Assembly: GCA_900696645.1 (NCBI GenBank)
Contig: CAADGV010000024.1
Location: 1-64,000 of the forward strand
Length of the DNA stretch: 64,000 nucleotides
DNA from: an uncultured Chlorobiota bacterium
GTDB lineage: Bacteria; Bacteroidota; Ignavibacteria; UBA10030; UBA6906
Direction: 5' to 3'
Every line of letters begins with the position of its first letter. Position 1 is the first letter of the stretch. The position numbers and the translations under genes are program-made. Shown in pieces: positions 27,928 through 34,492 of the stretch. The notes beneath the pieces are model-generated. The model was given only the letters and a program-made list of their open reading frames with translations, searched no databases and had not been told where the DNA came from.

Positions 27928-28404
27928 ATGTCCCCTCCTTCATTATCCGGAACGAGCGCCGACGCAGCACAGGCGTTGCTTTCAACGTTCGCCCCCGATC
28001 CACATCCTCCGATTGATGTCGAGCGACTTGCGACCTTGCTCGGATTTCAGGTTGTCGAGATTCAGTCGGCAGGGGATGAACTTTCCGGTCTCGTCAGTCC
28101 GAGGCATAAGATTATCGGTGTGAATGCCAACCATCATCCCCGCCGACAGCGCTTCACTCTTGCTCACGAACTCGGGCATATAATCCTCAACCATCCTCCC
28201 GAAGGCCGTTGCTCGGCTCGCGAGATAGCGTTGTTCAACCGCGAGGCAGATGCATTCGCGTCGGAGCTTCTTGTTCCAACCCAACTCCTCAGGCAACTTG
28301 CCGGTACTCGAACCTACTCACCGTCAGTTCTTTCACGTCTCTTTGATGTGAGCGAAGAGGCGATGATTCTCAGACTCAAGATATTCGTGGGGCGTCGGAG
28401 TTAG
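27928..28404 (+). CDS. ImmA/IrrE-family metallo-endopeptidase
   Basis: 158 aa. It carries the zinc motif HELGH in RFTLAHELGHIILNH (His80, Glu81, His84) and the downstream NREADAFASELLVP block (Glu106 as third ligand), both diagnostic for ImmA/IrrE (M78) peptidases. The family cleaves XRE-type repressors in mobile elements and in the Deinococcus radiation response. It starts 24 nt after the HTH gene, forming a three-gene unit with the sigma factor. It is cytoplasmic, with no signal peptide. Confidence 0.85.
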   Translation: MSPPSLSGTSADAAQALLSTFAPDPHPPIDVERLATLLGFQVVEIQSAGDELSGLVSPRHKIIGVNANHHPRRQRFTLAHELGHIILNHPPEGRCSAREIALFNREADAFASELLVPTQLLRQLAGTRTYSPSVLSRLFDVSEEAMILRLKIFVGRRS

Positions 28405-28438
28405 CGAAATATTCGAAATCGGGGCTGTTTTGGGGGAT

Positions 28439-28463
28439 TGTTACCTGTTTTCGTTTATATGTA
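28439..28463 (+). promoter_or_regulatory. Conserved element B: putative promoter/operator of the PUR-domain gene
   Basis: TGTTACCTGTTTTCGTTTA followed by the TA-rich TATGTAG. It differs from element A (26586) by one base in 19. It lies 85 nt upstream of the PUR-domain gene, leaving a leader of about 55 nt with an AAC-repeat run. Confidence 0.55.
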
Positions 28464-28523
28464 GTAGAGGGCCGAAAGCCAATCTCAAACAAAACAACAA
28501 CAACAACTGCTTGGAGGTATGTC

Positions 28524-28748
28524 ATGACAAACACAAACGCAATCTACTCGACGATGGTCAAGTCCGGAAAGACGACCTACTTCATCGACCTGAAGGAGGC
28601 GAAGAACGGCAACAAGTACTTGTCGATTTCCGAGACCCGCATGGACGGAGAAGAGAAGAAGCGCAACACCGTTCGCGTGTTCGGCGAAACGATGGAGCAG
28701 TTCCGCAAGGCCATCGAAGAAGCGTCGGCGGCGGCAGTCCAAGCGTAG
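28524..28748 (+). CDS. PUR-domain (DUF3276-like) nucleic-acid-binding protein
   Basis: 74 aa with GGAGG 6 nt before the ATG. The sequence VKSGKTTYFIDLKEAKNGNKYLSISETR ... RNTVRVFGETMEQFRKAIEEA has the beta-beta-beta-beta-alpha pattern of bacterial PUR-alpha-like proteins (DUF3276, Borrelia BpuR), which bind single-stranded DNA or RNA. It is probably highly expressed: strong ribosome binding site and an unstructured AAC-repeat leader (28488-28507). It shares its upstream element with the sigma gene, suggesting it belongs to the same regulon. Confidence 0.8.
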   Translation: MTNTNAIYSTMVKSGKTTYFIDLKEAKNGNKYLSISETRMDGEEKKRNTVRVFGETMEQFRKAIEEASAAAVQA

Positions 28749-28765
28749 GGATTTCCAGAATCAGG

Positions 28766-28799
28766 AAGGGCGATCCGGTGGGGGATTGCCCTTAGGTTT
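28766..28799 (+). terminator. Probable terminator after the PUR-domain gene
   Basis: AAGGGCGAT pairs with ATTGCCCTT (one G-T pair) around a 10-nt loop. The T tract is weak (AGGTTTG). Confidence 0.55.
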
Positions 28800-28826
28800 G
28801 ACTGCCGCGTAGAGGAATAGTATATT
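28798..28826 (+). promoter_or_regulatory. Sigma-70-type promoter of the antitoxin gene
   Basis: TTGACT, exactly 17 nt, TATATT, located 35 nt before the antitoxin ATG. Confidence 0.6.
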
Positions 28827-28860
28827 GCATCAAGAAATGCAATTGCCCACGGAGGTTTCG

Positions 28861-29097
28861 ATGAGTACGGATGAACTAAAGACCTTGTTGCACGAAAGCA
28901 TTGATACGATTGATGATGTTGAGTTCCTCGAAACACTGCGCGAGATAATTGAGTCAAGAAACACTGCTTGGAGCGAGGGTCAACTTCCACGATGGCAACA
29001 AGAAAGGCTCGACGAAAGCCTGAAGCAAATCGAAAAGGGGGAATTTCGAACCCACGAGGAAGTATTCAAGTCGATTGATGAATGGCTCGGCAAGTAA
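28861..29097 (+). CDS. Putative antitoxin of a ParE/RelE-type module
   Basis: 78 aa from the ATG at 28861, which has GGAGG 6 nt upstream. It is acidic and helical (MSTDELKTLLHESIDTIDDVEFLETLREIIES ... RLDESLKQIEKGEFRTHEEVFKSIDEWLGK); the ending with a conserved helix and EEVFxxIDEWL is typical of addiction-module antitoxins next to ParE/RelE toxins. It overlaps the start of the toxin remnant by 16 nt. It remains intact although the toxin is broken. Confidence 0.75.
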   Translation: MSTDELKTLLHESIDTIDDVEFLETLREIIESRNTAWSEGQLPRWQQERLDESLKQIEKGEFRTHEEVFKSIDEWLGK

Positions 29098-29314
29098 TCT
29101 GGTCCAAGGCAGCTGAGGAGGATTTCCGCGGGTCAGCAGGATTGCCCTCTTGCTTTCGATGTTTCCCAAAATTGGCCGCAAAAGTGAAACCTCGGAAACC
29201 CGCCGTGTTATCTGGGAACACTACTCGATTTACTACAAGCTTGTTCGGGAGAGGGTCGTGATTATCCACGTCTGGGATAGCCGCCGAAATCCTACCGATA
29301 TGCAAATGCCCTGA
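29082..29314 (+). pseudogene. Decayed ParE/RelE-like toxin
   Basis: The ATG at 29082 begins MARQVIWSKAAEEDF, a normal ParE N-terminus. In another frame the C-terminal part is clear: RIALLLSMFPKIGRKSETSE, then TRRVIWEHYSIYYKLVRERVVIIHVWDSRRNP, ending at the stop 29312-29314. The total is ~77 codons against the usual 95-100, so about 20 residues between the first helix and the core are missing and the frame is shifted. The product should be inactive. Confidence 0.8.
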
Positions 29315-29390
29315 TCCCTGACCCTTTCTTGCTCCTTTCGGCATCTTATCGGCAGAATCTTAATATCCACGAAAGGAGCAAGAACACAGA

Positions 29391-29759
29391 ATGGAACATC
29401 TTACCAAAGAAACCTTCATCAAAAAAGTCTTTGACTACGAGAACAACAAGGAATGGAAATTCTCGGGCGAACTTCCGGCAATTATCGACTTCTACGCCGA
29501 TTGGTGCGGACCATGCAAAATGGTAGCTCCCGTGCTTGAGGGTCTTTCGAAGGAATATGCCGGTAAGGTCAACATCTACAAAGTTGACACGGAAAGAGAA
29601 CAGGAACTGGCATCGGTGTTTGGCATTAGAAGCATTCCTTCAATTCTGTTCATCCCGAAAGAAGGAAAGCCGCAAATGGCAATGGGCGCATTGCCGAAAG
29701 AGGCGTTCGTTGAGGCAATCAACACGGTTCTGATGGCTCCTGCAATGTCGGAGAATTGA
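29391..29759 (+). CDS. trxA: Thioredoxin
   Basis: 122 aa with the thioredoxin fold and active site DFYADWCGPCKMVAPVL (Cys-Gly-Pro-Cys), the buried-strand motif VDTERE, and the cis-Pro loop RSIPSILF. It has no signal peptide, so it acts as a cytoplasmic dithiol reductant. It is slightly longer than E. coli TrxA because of an N-terminal extension with KVFDYENNKEWKFSGELP. The nearest Shine-Dalgarno (AAGGAG) is about 13 nt upstream, longer than usual. Confidence 0.9.
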   Translation: MEHLTKETFIKKVFDYENNKEWKFSGELPAIIDFYADWCGPCKMVAPVLEGLSKEYAGKVNIYKVDTEREQELASVFGIRSIPSILFIPKEGKPQMAMGALPKEAFVEAINTVLMAPAMSEN

Positions 29760-29784
29760 ACGGGAGCAGAACTTCCCGTATATT
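29756..29784 (+). promoter_or_regulatory. Sigma-70-type promoter of the BI-1 gene
   Basis: TTGAAC, 17 nt, TATATT, overlapping the end of trxA and 32 nt before the ATG of the next gene. The spacer contains a short CGGGA...TCCCG palindrome. Confidence 0.5.
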
Positions 29785-29816
29785 GACCGGGCACAGAATC
29801 TAACAGAGGGAGCAAT

Positions 29817-30527
29817 ATGAACGAGAATATGATTCAGCAGCGCGTAATCAGCACGGCTGAGGCTGAGGAATTACAGCGCGCTTTCCTTGTGAAAGTGTAC
29901 GGCTGGATGATGGCGGGATTGCTGATTACAGGCGCCGCCAGCATGTTGACGTTGAACACGCCCGGCTTGCTTGAAATGCTGTATTCAAGCCAGTGGGTTG
30001 TGCTGGCGTTATTTCTGGTACAAATCGGGCTTGTGGGCTGGCTTTCCATACGGCTTGAAAAGATGACTGCCGCAACGGCAACCACTATCTTCATAGGCTA
30101 CGCCGCCCTCACGGGCCTGACCCTTTCCATCATATTCCTCATGTACACCACGGAGTCGCTTGCCAGCACGTTCATTGTGACGGCGGGGATGTTCGGTGTT
30201 ATGAGCGCTTACGGCTACTTCACGAAACGCGACCTCAGTGGTCTCGGCAGCTTCCTGATGATGGGGTTGATCGGGATGATTCTCGCGTCGGTTGTCAATA
30301 TTTTTCTCGGCAATTCGACCATCTACTGGATTACGACATACATCGGGATTCTGATTTTCGTCGGATTGACTGCCTATGACACGCAGAAGATCAAAGCAAT
30401 GGGACTCTCCGCTACGATGGGCTCGGAGGCCGAGCAAAAGGGGGCGATTATGGGGGCGTTGAAGTTATACCTCGATTTCATCAACCTGTTTCTGCTGCTG
30501 CTCAGAGTGTTGGGCAAACGAAGATAA
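29817..30527 (+). CDS. Bax inhibitor-1/YccA family membrane protein
   Basis: 236 aa with AGGGAG before the ATG. About seven transmembrane helices are visible from ~30 onward (VYGWMMAGLLITGAASML, WVVLALFLVQIGLVGWL, ATTIFIGYAALTGLTLSIIFL, TFIVTAGMFGVMSAYGYF, SFLMMGLIGMILASVVNIFL, IYWITTYIGILIFVGLTAYDTQKI, ALKLYLDFINLFLLLLRVLG). The YDTQKIK loop and the final LYLDFINLFLxLLR helix are typical of BI-1/YccA proteins, which are pH-sensitive leak channels or modulators of membrane proteases. Monocistronic between its own promoter and terminator. Confidence 0.9.
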   Translation: MNENMIQQRVISTAEAEELQRAFLVKVYGWMMAGLLITGAASMLTLNTPGLLEMLYSSQWVVLALFLVQIGLVGWLSIRLEKMTAATATTIFIGYAALTGLTLSIIFLMYTTESLASTFIVTAGMFGVMSAYGYFTKRDLSGLGSFLMMGLIGMILASVVNIFLGNSTIYWITTYIGILIFVGLTAYDTQKIKAMGLSATMGSEAEQKGAIMGALKLYLDFINLFLLLLRVLGKRR

Positions 30528-30556
30528 GATCACGTTGTGCATACCCAAAATATTCT

Positions 30557-30592
30557 CAAAGCCGGCCAACTTGCGGTCGGCTTTGTCTTTTG
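30557..30592 (+). terminator. Intrinsic terminator
   Basis: CAAAGCCG and CGGCTTTG pair around a 13-nt loop, followed by TCTTTTG, 30 nt after the BI-1 gene. Confidence 0.7.
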
Positions 30593-30604
30593 TTGGAGAG
30601 ATGA

Positions 30605-31822
30605 ATGATTGAAACCTTGCTGGTTGTCTCGACGGTTCTGCTAATTCTCGTCCTCGTTCTGGTTCTCGTCGTATTGCTGAGAAAGCCGAAGGATGATGCA
30701 TTTGTCGAGCTTGAAAAGGAACTTGCCCTGCTTCAGGAAAACGCTGAGAGGCTTGAACGTTCATTGCGGGAGGAATTCGCCCTCAGCCGCAACGAAACGA
30801 CTGGAAATCTCTCACAACAACGGCAGGAACTGACAACAACTCTCTCATCCGTTTCCGAAGGCGTGCGAAGTGAATTGGACAAAATTCGGGAAACTGTCGA
30901 AGGGCGTCTGGAACAGATGCGCGCAACAGTCGACGACAAGTTGCACAAAACTCTTGAGCAGCGACTGGGTGAGTCTTTCAGACAAGTAAGCGAGCGGTTG
31001 GAGCTTGTTCATAAGGGACTGGGAGAGATGCAGACCCTTGCCTCTGGCGTTGGTGATTTACGCAAGGTGTTGACGAACGTGAAGACGCGTGGCATGTGGG
31101 GCGAGATTCAACTTGGGAATCTGCTGGAGCAAATCCTCTCACCCGAACAATATGCGAAGAACGTCGCGACGAAGCCCGGTAGTAATGACCGTGTTGAGTT
31201 TGCCGTGAAATTACCCGGAAGGGAGAAGGAAGATGAGCCTGTCTGGCTGCCCCTCGATGCAAAATTCCCTCAGGAGGATTACCAGCGACTTGTAGATGCG
31301 GCGGAGCAGGCCAACGCAGAACTCGTTGATGAAGCCGGCAAAATGCTTGAAGCCCGAATCAAGAAAGAGGCAAAAACCATCAAAGAAAAATACCTCGCTC
31401 CGCCACATACAACGGATTTCGCAATCCTCTTTCTTCCCACCGAAGGTCTCTATGCTGAAGTAACACGGAGGGTTGGGTTACTGGAAACGTTGCAGCGTGA
31501 ATACAGAATCACAGTTATGGGGCCGACAACTGTTGCTGCATTTCTCAACAGCTTGCAGATGGGGTTCCGGACGCTGGCGATTGAGCGGCGTTCAAGCGAA
31601 GTATGGTCGTTGCTTGGCGCCGTGAAGACGGAGTTCTCACGCTTCGGGGAGATTCTTGAGAAAACTCAGAAGAAGTTGCAGGAAGCAAGCAATACTATTG
31701 ATGTTGCTTCGCGCCAATCACGCGCAATCGAGCGGAAGCTCAAGGATGTGCAACAACTGCCCCCCTCGGATTCCGCCGCGTTGCTTCCGGAAATCAGCCC
31801 CCCGGATGAACCGGAGAGTTGA
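30605..31822 (+). CDS. rmuC: DNA recombination protein RmuC
   Basis: 405 aa. An N-terminal transmembrane segment (LLVVSTVLLILVLVLVLVVLL), a coiled coil (~40-140) and the RmuC core with NVKTRGMWGEIQLGNLLEQILSPEQYA, VWLPLDAKFPQEDYQRL, DFAILFLPTEGLYAEV and MGPTTVAAFLNSLQMGF. RmuC proteins limit inversions and resemble restriction-type nucleases. Length and domain order are normal. GGAG lies just before the start. Preceded by the BI-1 terminator; the next gene begins 59 nt downstream. Confidence 0.93.
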   Translation: MIETLLVVSTVLLILVLVLVLVVLLRKPKDDAFVELEKELALLQENAERLERSLREEFALSRNETTGNLSQQRQELTTTLSSVSEGVRSELDKIRETVEGRLEQMRATVDDKLHKTLEQRLGESFRQVSERLELVHKGLGEMQTLASGVGDLRKVLTNVKTRGMWGEIQLGNLLEQILSPEQYAKNVATKPGSNDRVEFAVKLPGREKEDEPVWLPLDAKFPQEDYQRLVDAAEQANAELVDEAGKMLEARIKKEAKTIKEKYLAPPHTTDFAILFLPTEGLYAEVTRRVGLLETLQREYRITVMGPTTVAAFLNSLQMGFRTLAIERRSSEVWSLLGAVKTEFSRFGEILEKTQKKLQEASNTIDVASRQSRAIERKLKDVQQLPPSDSAALLPEISPPDEPES

Positions 31823-31881
31823 CGCTTGAGTCACTTTTCTCTATCTTCTCTTAAGTTCTTTCAATCTTTAATGGAGGATTC

Positions 31882-32490
31882 GTGAAACGGACAATTCTTG
31901 TTCTCGTGCTTTCATTCTCGACTCTGTTGCTTGCCGGTTGCGGTGGCTCAGGGAAAACCGTCACGCGTGTTGAGCCCGACAGGGCTATTGACCTGAGCGG
32001 CGACTGGAATGACACCGACTCGCGTCTTGTGGCGGAAGAAATGATAAAAGATGCACTGAACCGGCCGTGGCTCTCCAACTTCCAGACCGCAAAGCAGAAG
32101 GAACCGAATGTCATTGTCGGCACGGTGAAAAACCGCACGAGCGAACATATTGCAACAACGGCATTCATCAAGAACCTCGAGCGGGAACTGTTGAACTCCG
32201 GCAGAGTGAGTTTTGTTGCGAACAAAGAAGAGCGCCAGGAAATTCGCGACGAACGCTCCGACCAACAGGAGTTTTCGACTGCCGAATCGATGAAGAGATT
32301 CCAGCAGGAGACAGGCGCCGACTTCATGTTGCGCGGGGATATCACAAGCATCATCGACAAGGAGGGCGGCGAATCAGTGAAGTTCTACCAAGTGAATCTC
32401 GAACTCGTGAATATCGAAACCAATCAAAAGGTGTGGATCGGCGAGAAGAAGATCAAAAAGCTTGTCTCCCAGAGCGGAAGCAAATTCTGA
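31882..32490 (+). CDS. LpoB-like penicillin-binding-protein activator lipoprotein
   Basis: 202 aa with ATGGAGG ahead of a GTG start. The lipoprotein signal ends LLLAGCGGSG (Cys20). The mature part contains DLSGDWNDTDSRLVAEEMIKDAL, VGTVKNRTSEHIATTAFIKNLERELLNSGRVSFV and GADFMLRGDITSI ... KVWIGEKKIKK, the pattern of LpoB/YcfM proteins that activate PBP1b in proteobacteria. In this phylum its partner is unknown. It probably forms an operon with the next lipoprotein (8-nt gap). Confidence 0.85.
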   Translation: MKRTILVLVLSFSTLLLAGCGGSGKTVTRVEPDRAIDLSGDWNDTDSRLVAEEMIKDALNRPWLSNFQTAKQKEPNVIVGTVKNRTSEHIATTAFIKNLERELLNSGRVSFVANKEERQEIRDERSDQQEFSTAESMKRFQQETGADFMLRGDITSIIDKEGGESVKFYQVNLELVNIETNQKVWIGEKKIKKLVSQSGSKF

Positions 32491-32498
32491 CCCGCCTC

Positions 32499-33851
32499 AT
32501 GAGAGTTTGCTTGAGAGTACGATTGTACCGACAACAAGCGCTGTGGCTGGTCACGGCGCTTTCTTTTTTTCTGGCCGGATGTGCCGGAACTGAAGCGCTT
32601 CGCCGTGAAGTTGATGCCAATATAGCCCGCGGCAACTACAAGCAGGCCGCTGAACTCATCCGCAAAAACGATAAACTCTACGGCGAGAAGAATGAGGTTT
32701 TATACAACCTCGATCTCGGCCTGTTGTATCACTATCTCGGTGAGCCGGATTCAAGCAACACCTATTTCTTTCGTGCGGAGCGAAAGATTGACGAACTCTT
32801 CACGAAGAGCATCTCCCAGCAAGCGCTATCGTTCATCATAAACGATAATATCATCCCGTATGACGGGGAAGATTTTGAGAAGGTGATGGTGAACGTCTTT
32901 CTTGCTCTCAATTTTGCACAGAAGGGAGATTTTGACGGGGCACTTGTGGAAGCCCGCAAGGTCGACATCAAACTGCGTGAGTATGCCCGGCAGTATGATG
33001 ACAAGAATACGTATCGAGAAGACGCATTCATCCGCTACATTACCGGGGCGCTGTACGAATCATCAGGCGAAGTGAACGATGCCTTCATAGCCTACCGGAA
33101 CGCTTACAGAACGTACGAACGGTACCGGCAGCAATACGGTGTAAATGCCCCCGGTTTTCTGCTTGATGATATTGTACGAACCGCTACGCTGATGGATTTT
33201 ACGGAAGAACGGGAAGAGTTCGAGCAACTCGGCGGCAAGCCTTACGATCGGACGATGAGATTTGAAGAGGGGACTATTCTCGTCATTACCTACGTGGGAC
33301 ACGCGCCGAAGAAAGAACAAATTCGGCCCTCTGTTTCCATTCCCGATACAGCGGGAATTCTTCACACATTTCAAATTGCATTGCCGAAGTTTGTTCCCCG
33401 GTATTTCGGCGGAAGAGAGTACAGCATTGAAGCAGTGTCGGCGACAGATTCACTCTCTGCTGTGCCGGAGGTTGCACAGGACATAACGGCGATTGCAAGC
33501 AAAGCGCTTGACGAACGTCTCGCAATGATTTATCTGAAAAGCGGCGGCAGAGCCGTGCTGAAGTTCTTGGCAGCGGAGAAAGCGAAATCGGAGTTGAAGA
33601 AGAACGAAAGCAAGCTCGCGAACATCTTCGGCAGCATTGCCATTGACCTGTTGATCGGCGCCACAGAACAGGCGGATACGCGTTCGTGGCAGACTCTTCC
33701 GGCGCAAATTCATCTTGCCCGCATACAAACAAAACCCGGAGCATATACACTCCGGGTCAAATCAAGCGACGGACTTTTTGCGGTTCGGGGACTTTCGGTA
33801 AATGTCCGGGCCGGACGGACATCGTTCGTTATTGTGGATGATGTCCGTTAG
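32499..33851 (+). CDS. COG3014-like TPR lipoprotein
   Basis: 450 aa from the ATG at 32499; the open frame extending back to 32067 overlaps the LpoB-like gene in another frame and is rejected. The lipobox is FFLAGCAG. TPR-like helices follow (ANIARGNYKQAAELIRKNDKLYG, VLYNLDLGLLYHYLGEPDSSNTYFFRAERKI, FAQKGDFDGALVEARKVDIKLREY), with a beta-rich C-terminus (TILVITYVGHAPKKE ... VRGLSVNVRAGRTSFVIVDD). COG3014 proteins are often found beside LpoB-like lipoproteins, supporting a shared cell-envelope role. The stop overlaps the convergent receiver gene by 4 nt. Confidence 0.8.
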   Translation: MRVCLRVRLYRQQALWLVTALSFFLAGCAGTEALRREVDANIARGNYKQAAELIRKNDKLYGEKNEVLYNLDLGLLYHYLGEPDSSNTYFFRAERKIDELFTKSISQQALSFIINDNIIPYDGEDFEKVMVNVFLALNFAQKGDFDGALVEARKVDIKLREYARQYDDKNTYREDAFIRYITGALYESSGEVNDAFIAYRNAYRTYERYRQQYGVNAPGFLLDDIVRTATLMDFTEEREEFEQLGGKPYDRTMRFEEGTILVITYVGHAPKKEQIRPSVSIPDTAGILHTFQIALPKFVPRYFGGREYSIEAVSATDSLSAVPEVAQDITAIASKALDERLAMIYLKSGGRAVLKFLAAEKAKSELKKNESKLANIFGSIAIDLLIGATEQADTRSWQTLPAQIHLARIQTKPGAYTLRVKSSDGLFAVRGLSVNVRAGRTSFVIVDDVR

Positions 33852-34249
33852 TTGATGGCGAAACCGTGCGCCTCTTTCTGCTGCTCGACACGCTTCTGCA
33901 GGCTGCCGATGAAGTAGAGGAAGCCCGGCATCGGCATCGCCTTATCAAGCTTGAAGTCGATCGAGGGATTCTCGACTTCGACGATATCGCGCAACTCGCG
34001 GTAGCCCGAATTCCATGCAAAGAGGATATTCTTCAGCCGCTCGTTCGCACGGATGCTCTTGTACAAATTGATGCCGTTCATTTTCGGCATGCTTATGTCC
34101 GAGATAATCAGGTCAACGGATTCCCTGTCAAGCACATCAAGTGCCGCTTCACCATCCGTGGCAATAACGATATCGTACGAATGCAGGCGCAACACTTCGG
34201 CCATGAGATTGATGTAAACGGGGTCGTTATCAACGAGCAGAATCTTCAC
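33848..34249 (-). CDS. Stand-alone receiver-domain response regulator
   Basis: 133 aa from GTG 34249, with AAAGGA about 10 nt upstream. It is a single receiver domain: acidic DND near the start, phospho-acceptor Asp51 in IISDISMPKMNG, and the alpha4-beta5 Lys103 in FKLDKAMPM. The usual switch Thr/Ser after beta4 is not at its standard place (ILFAWNSGY), so signalling output may differ. There is no output domain, so it must act through partner proteins, CheY-like. Divergent from glgB. Confidence 0.8.
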   Translation of the reverse strand: MKILLVDNDPVYINLMAEVLRLHSYDIVIATDGEAALDVLDRESVDLIISDISMPKMNGINLYKSIRANERLKNILFAWNSGYRELRDIVEVENPSIDFKLDKAMPMPGFLYFIGSLQKRVEQQKEAHGFAIN

Positions 34250-34416
34250 TTCACTATTTCCTTTTTATGTGCCGGGGTAGTTGTATTCTGCAAAAAGTGA
34301 TGCAAGATCAATACCACTTGGGATTCGGCTCAAGATCCCTCAGCGGGGCACATCTCGGGGGTGGAATCTGCTCAGAGCATGTAATTTCTTCAAAATGGTA
34401 ATGAAGGTTCTACTGA

Positions 34417-34444
34417 TTGATTTTCCCTCAAATTCGGTTATCTT
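34417..34444 (+). promoter_or_regulatory. Putative promoter of glgB
   Basis: TTGATT, 16 nt, TATCTT, 48 nt before the glgB ATG. It also fits the Bacteroidota TTG-N19-TAnnTTT pattern. Confidence 0.45.
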
Positions 34445-34492
34445 TCAAGCATTATCTCACACATCCCTAACTCTTTTCGACCCGGACCGGCA

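Noticed and set aside
32067-32498. N-terminal extension of the COG3014-like lipoprotein
   Set aside because: It overlaps the LpoB-like gene in another frame, and the lipoprotein signal starts at 32499.
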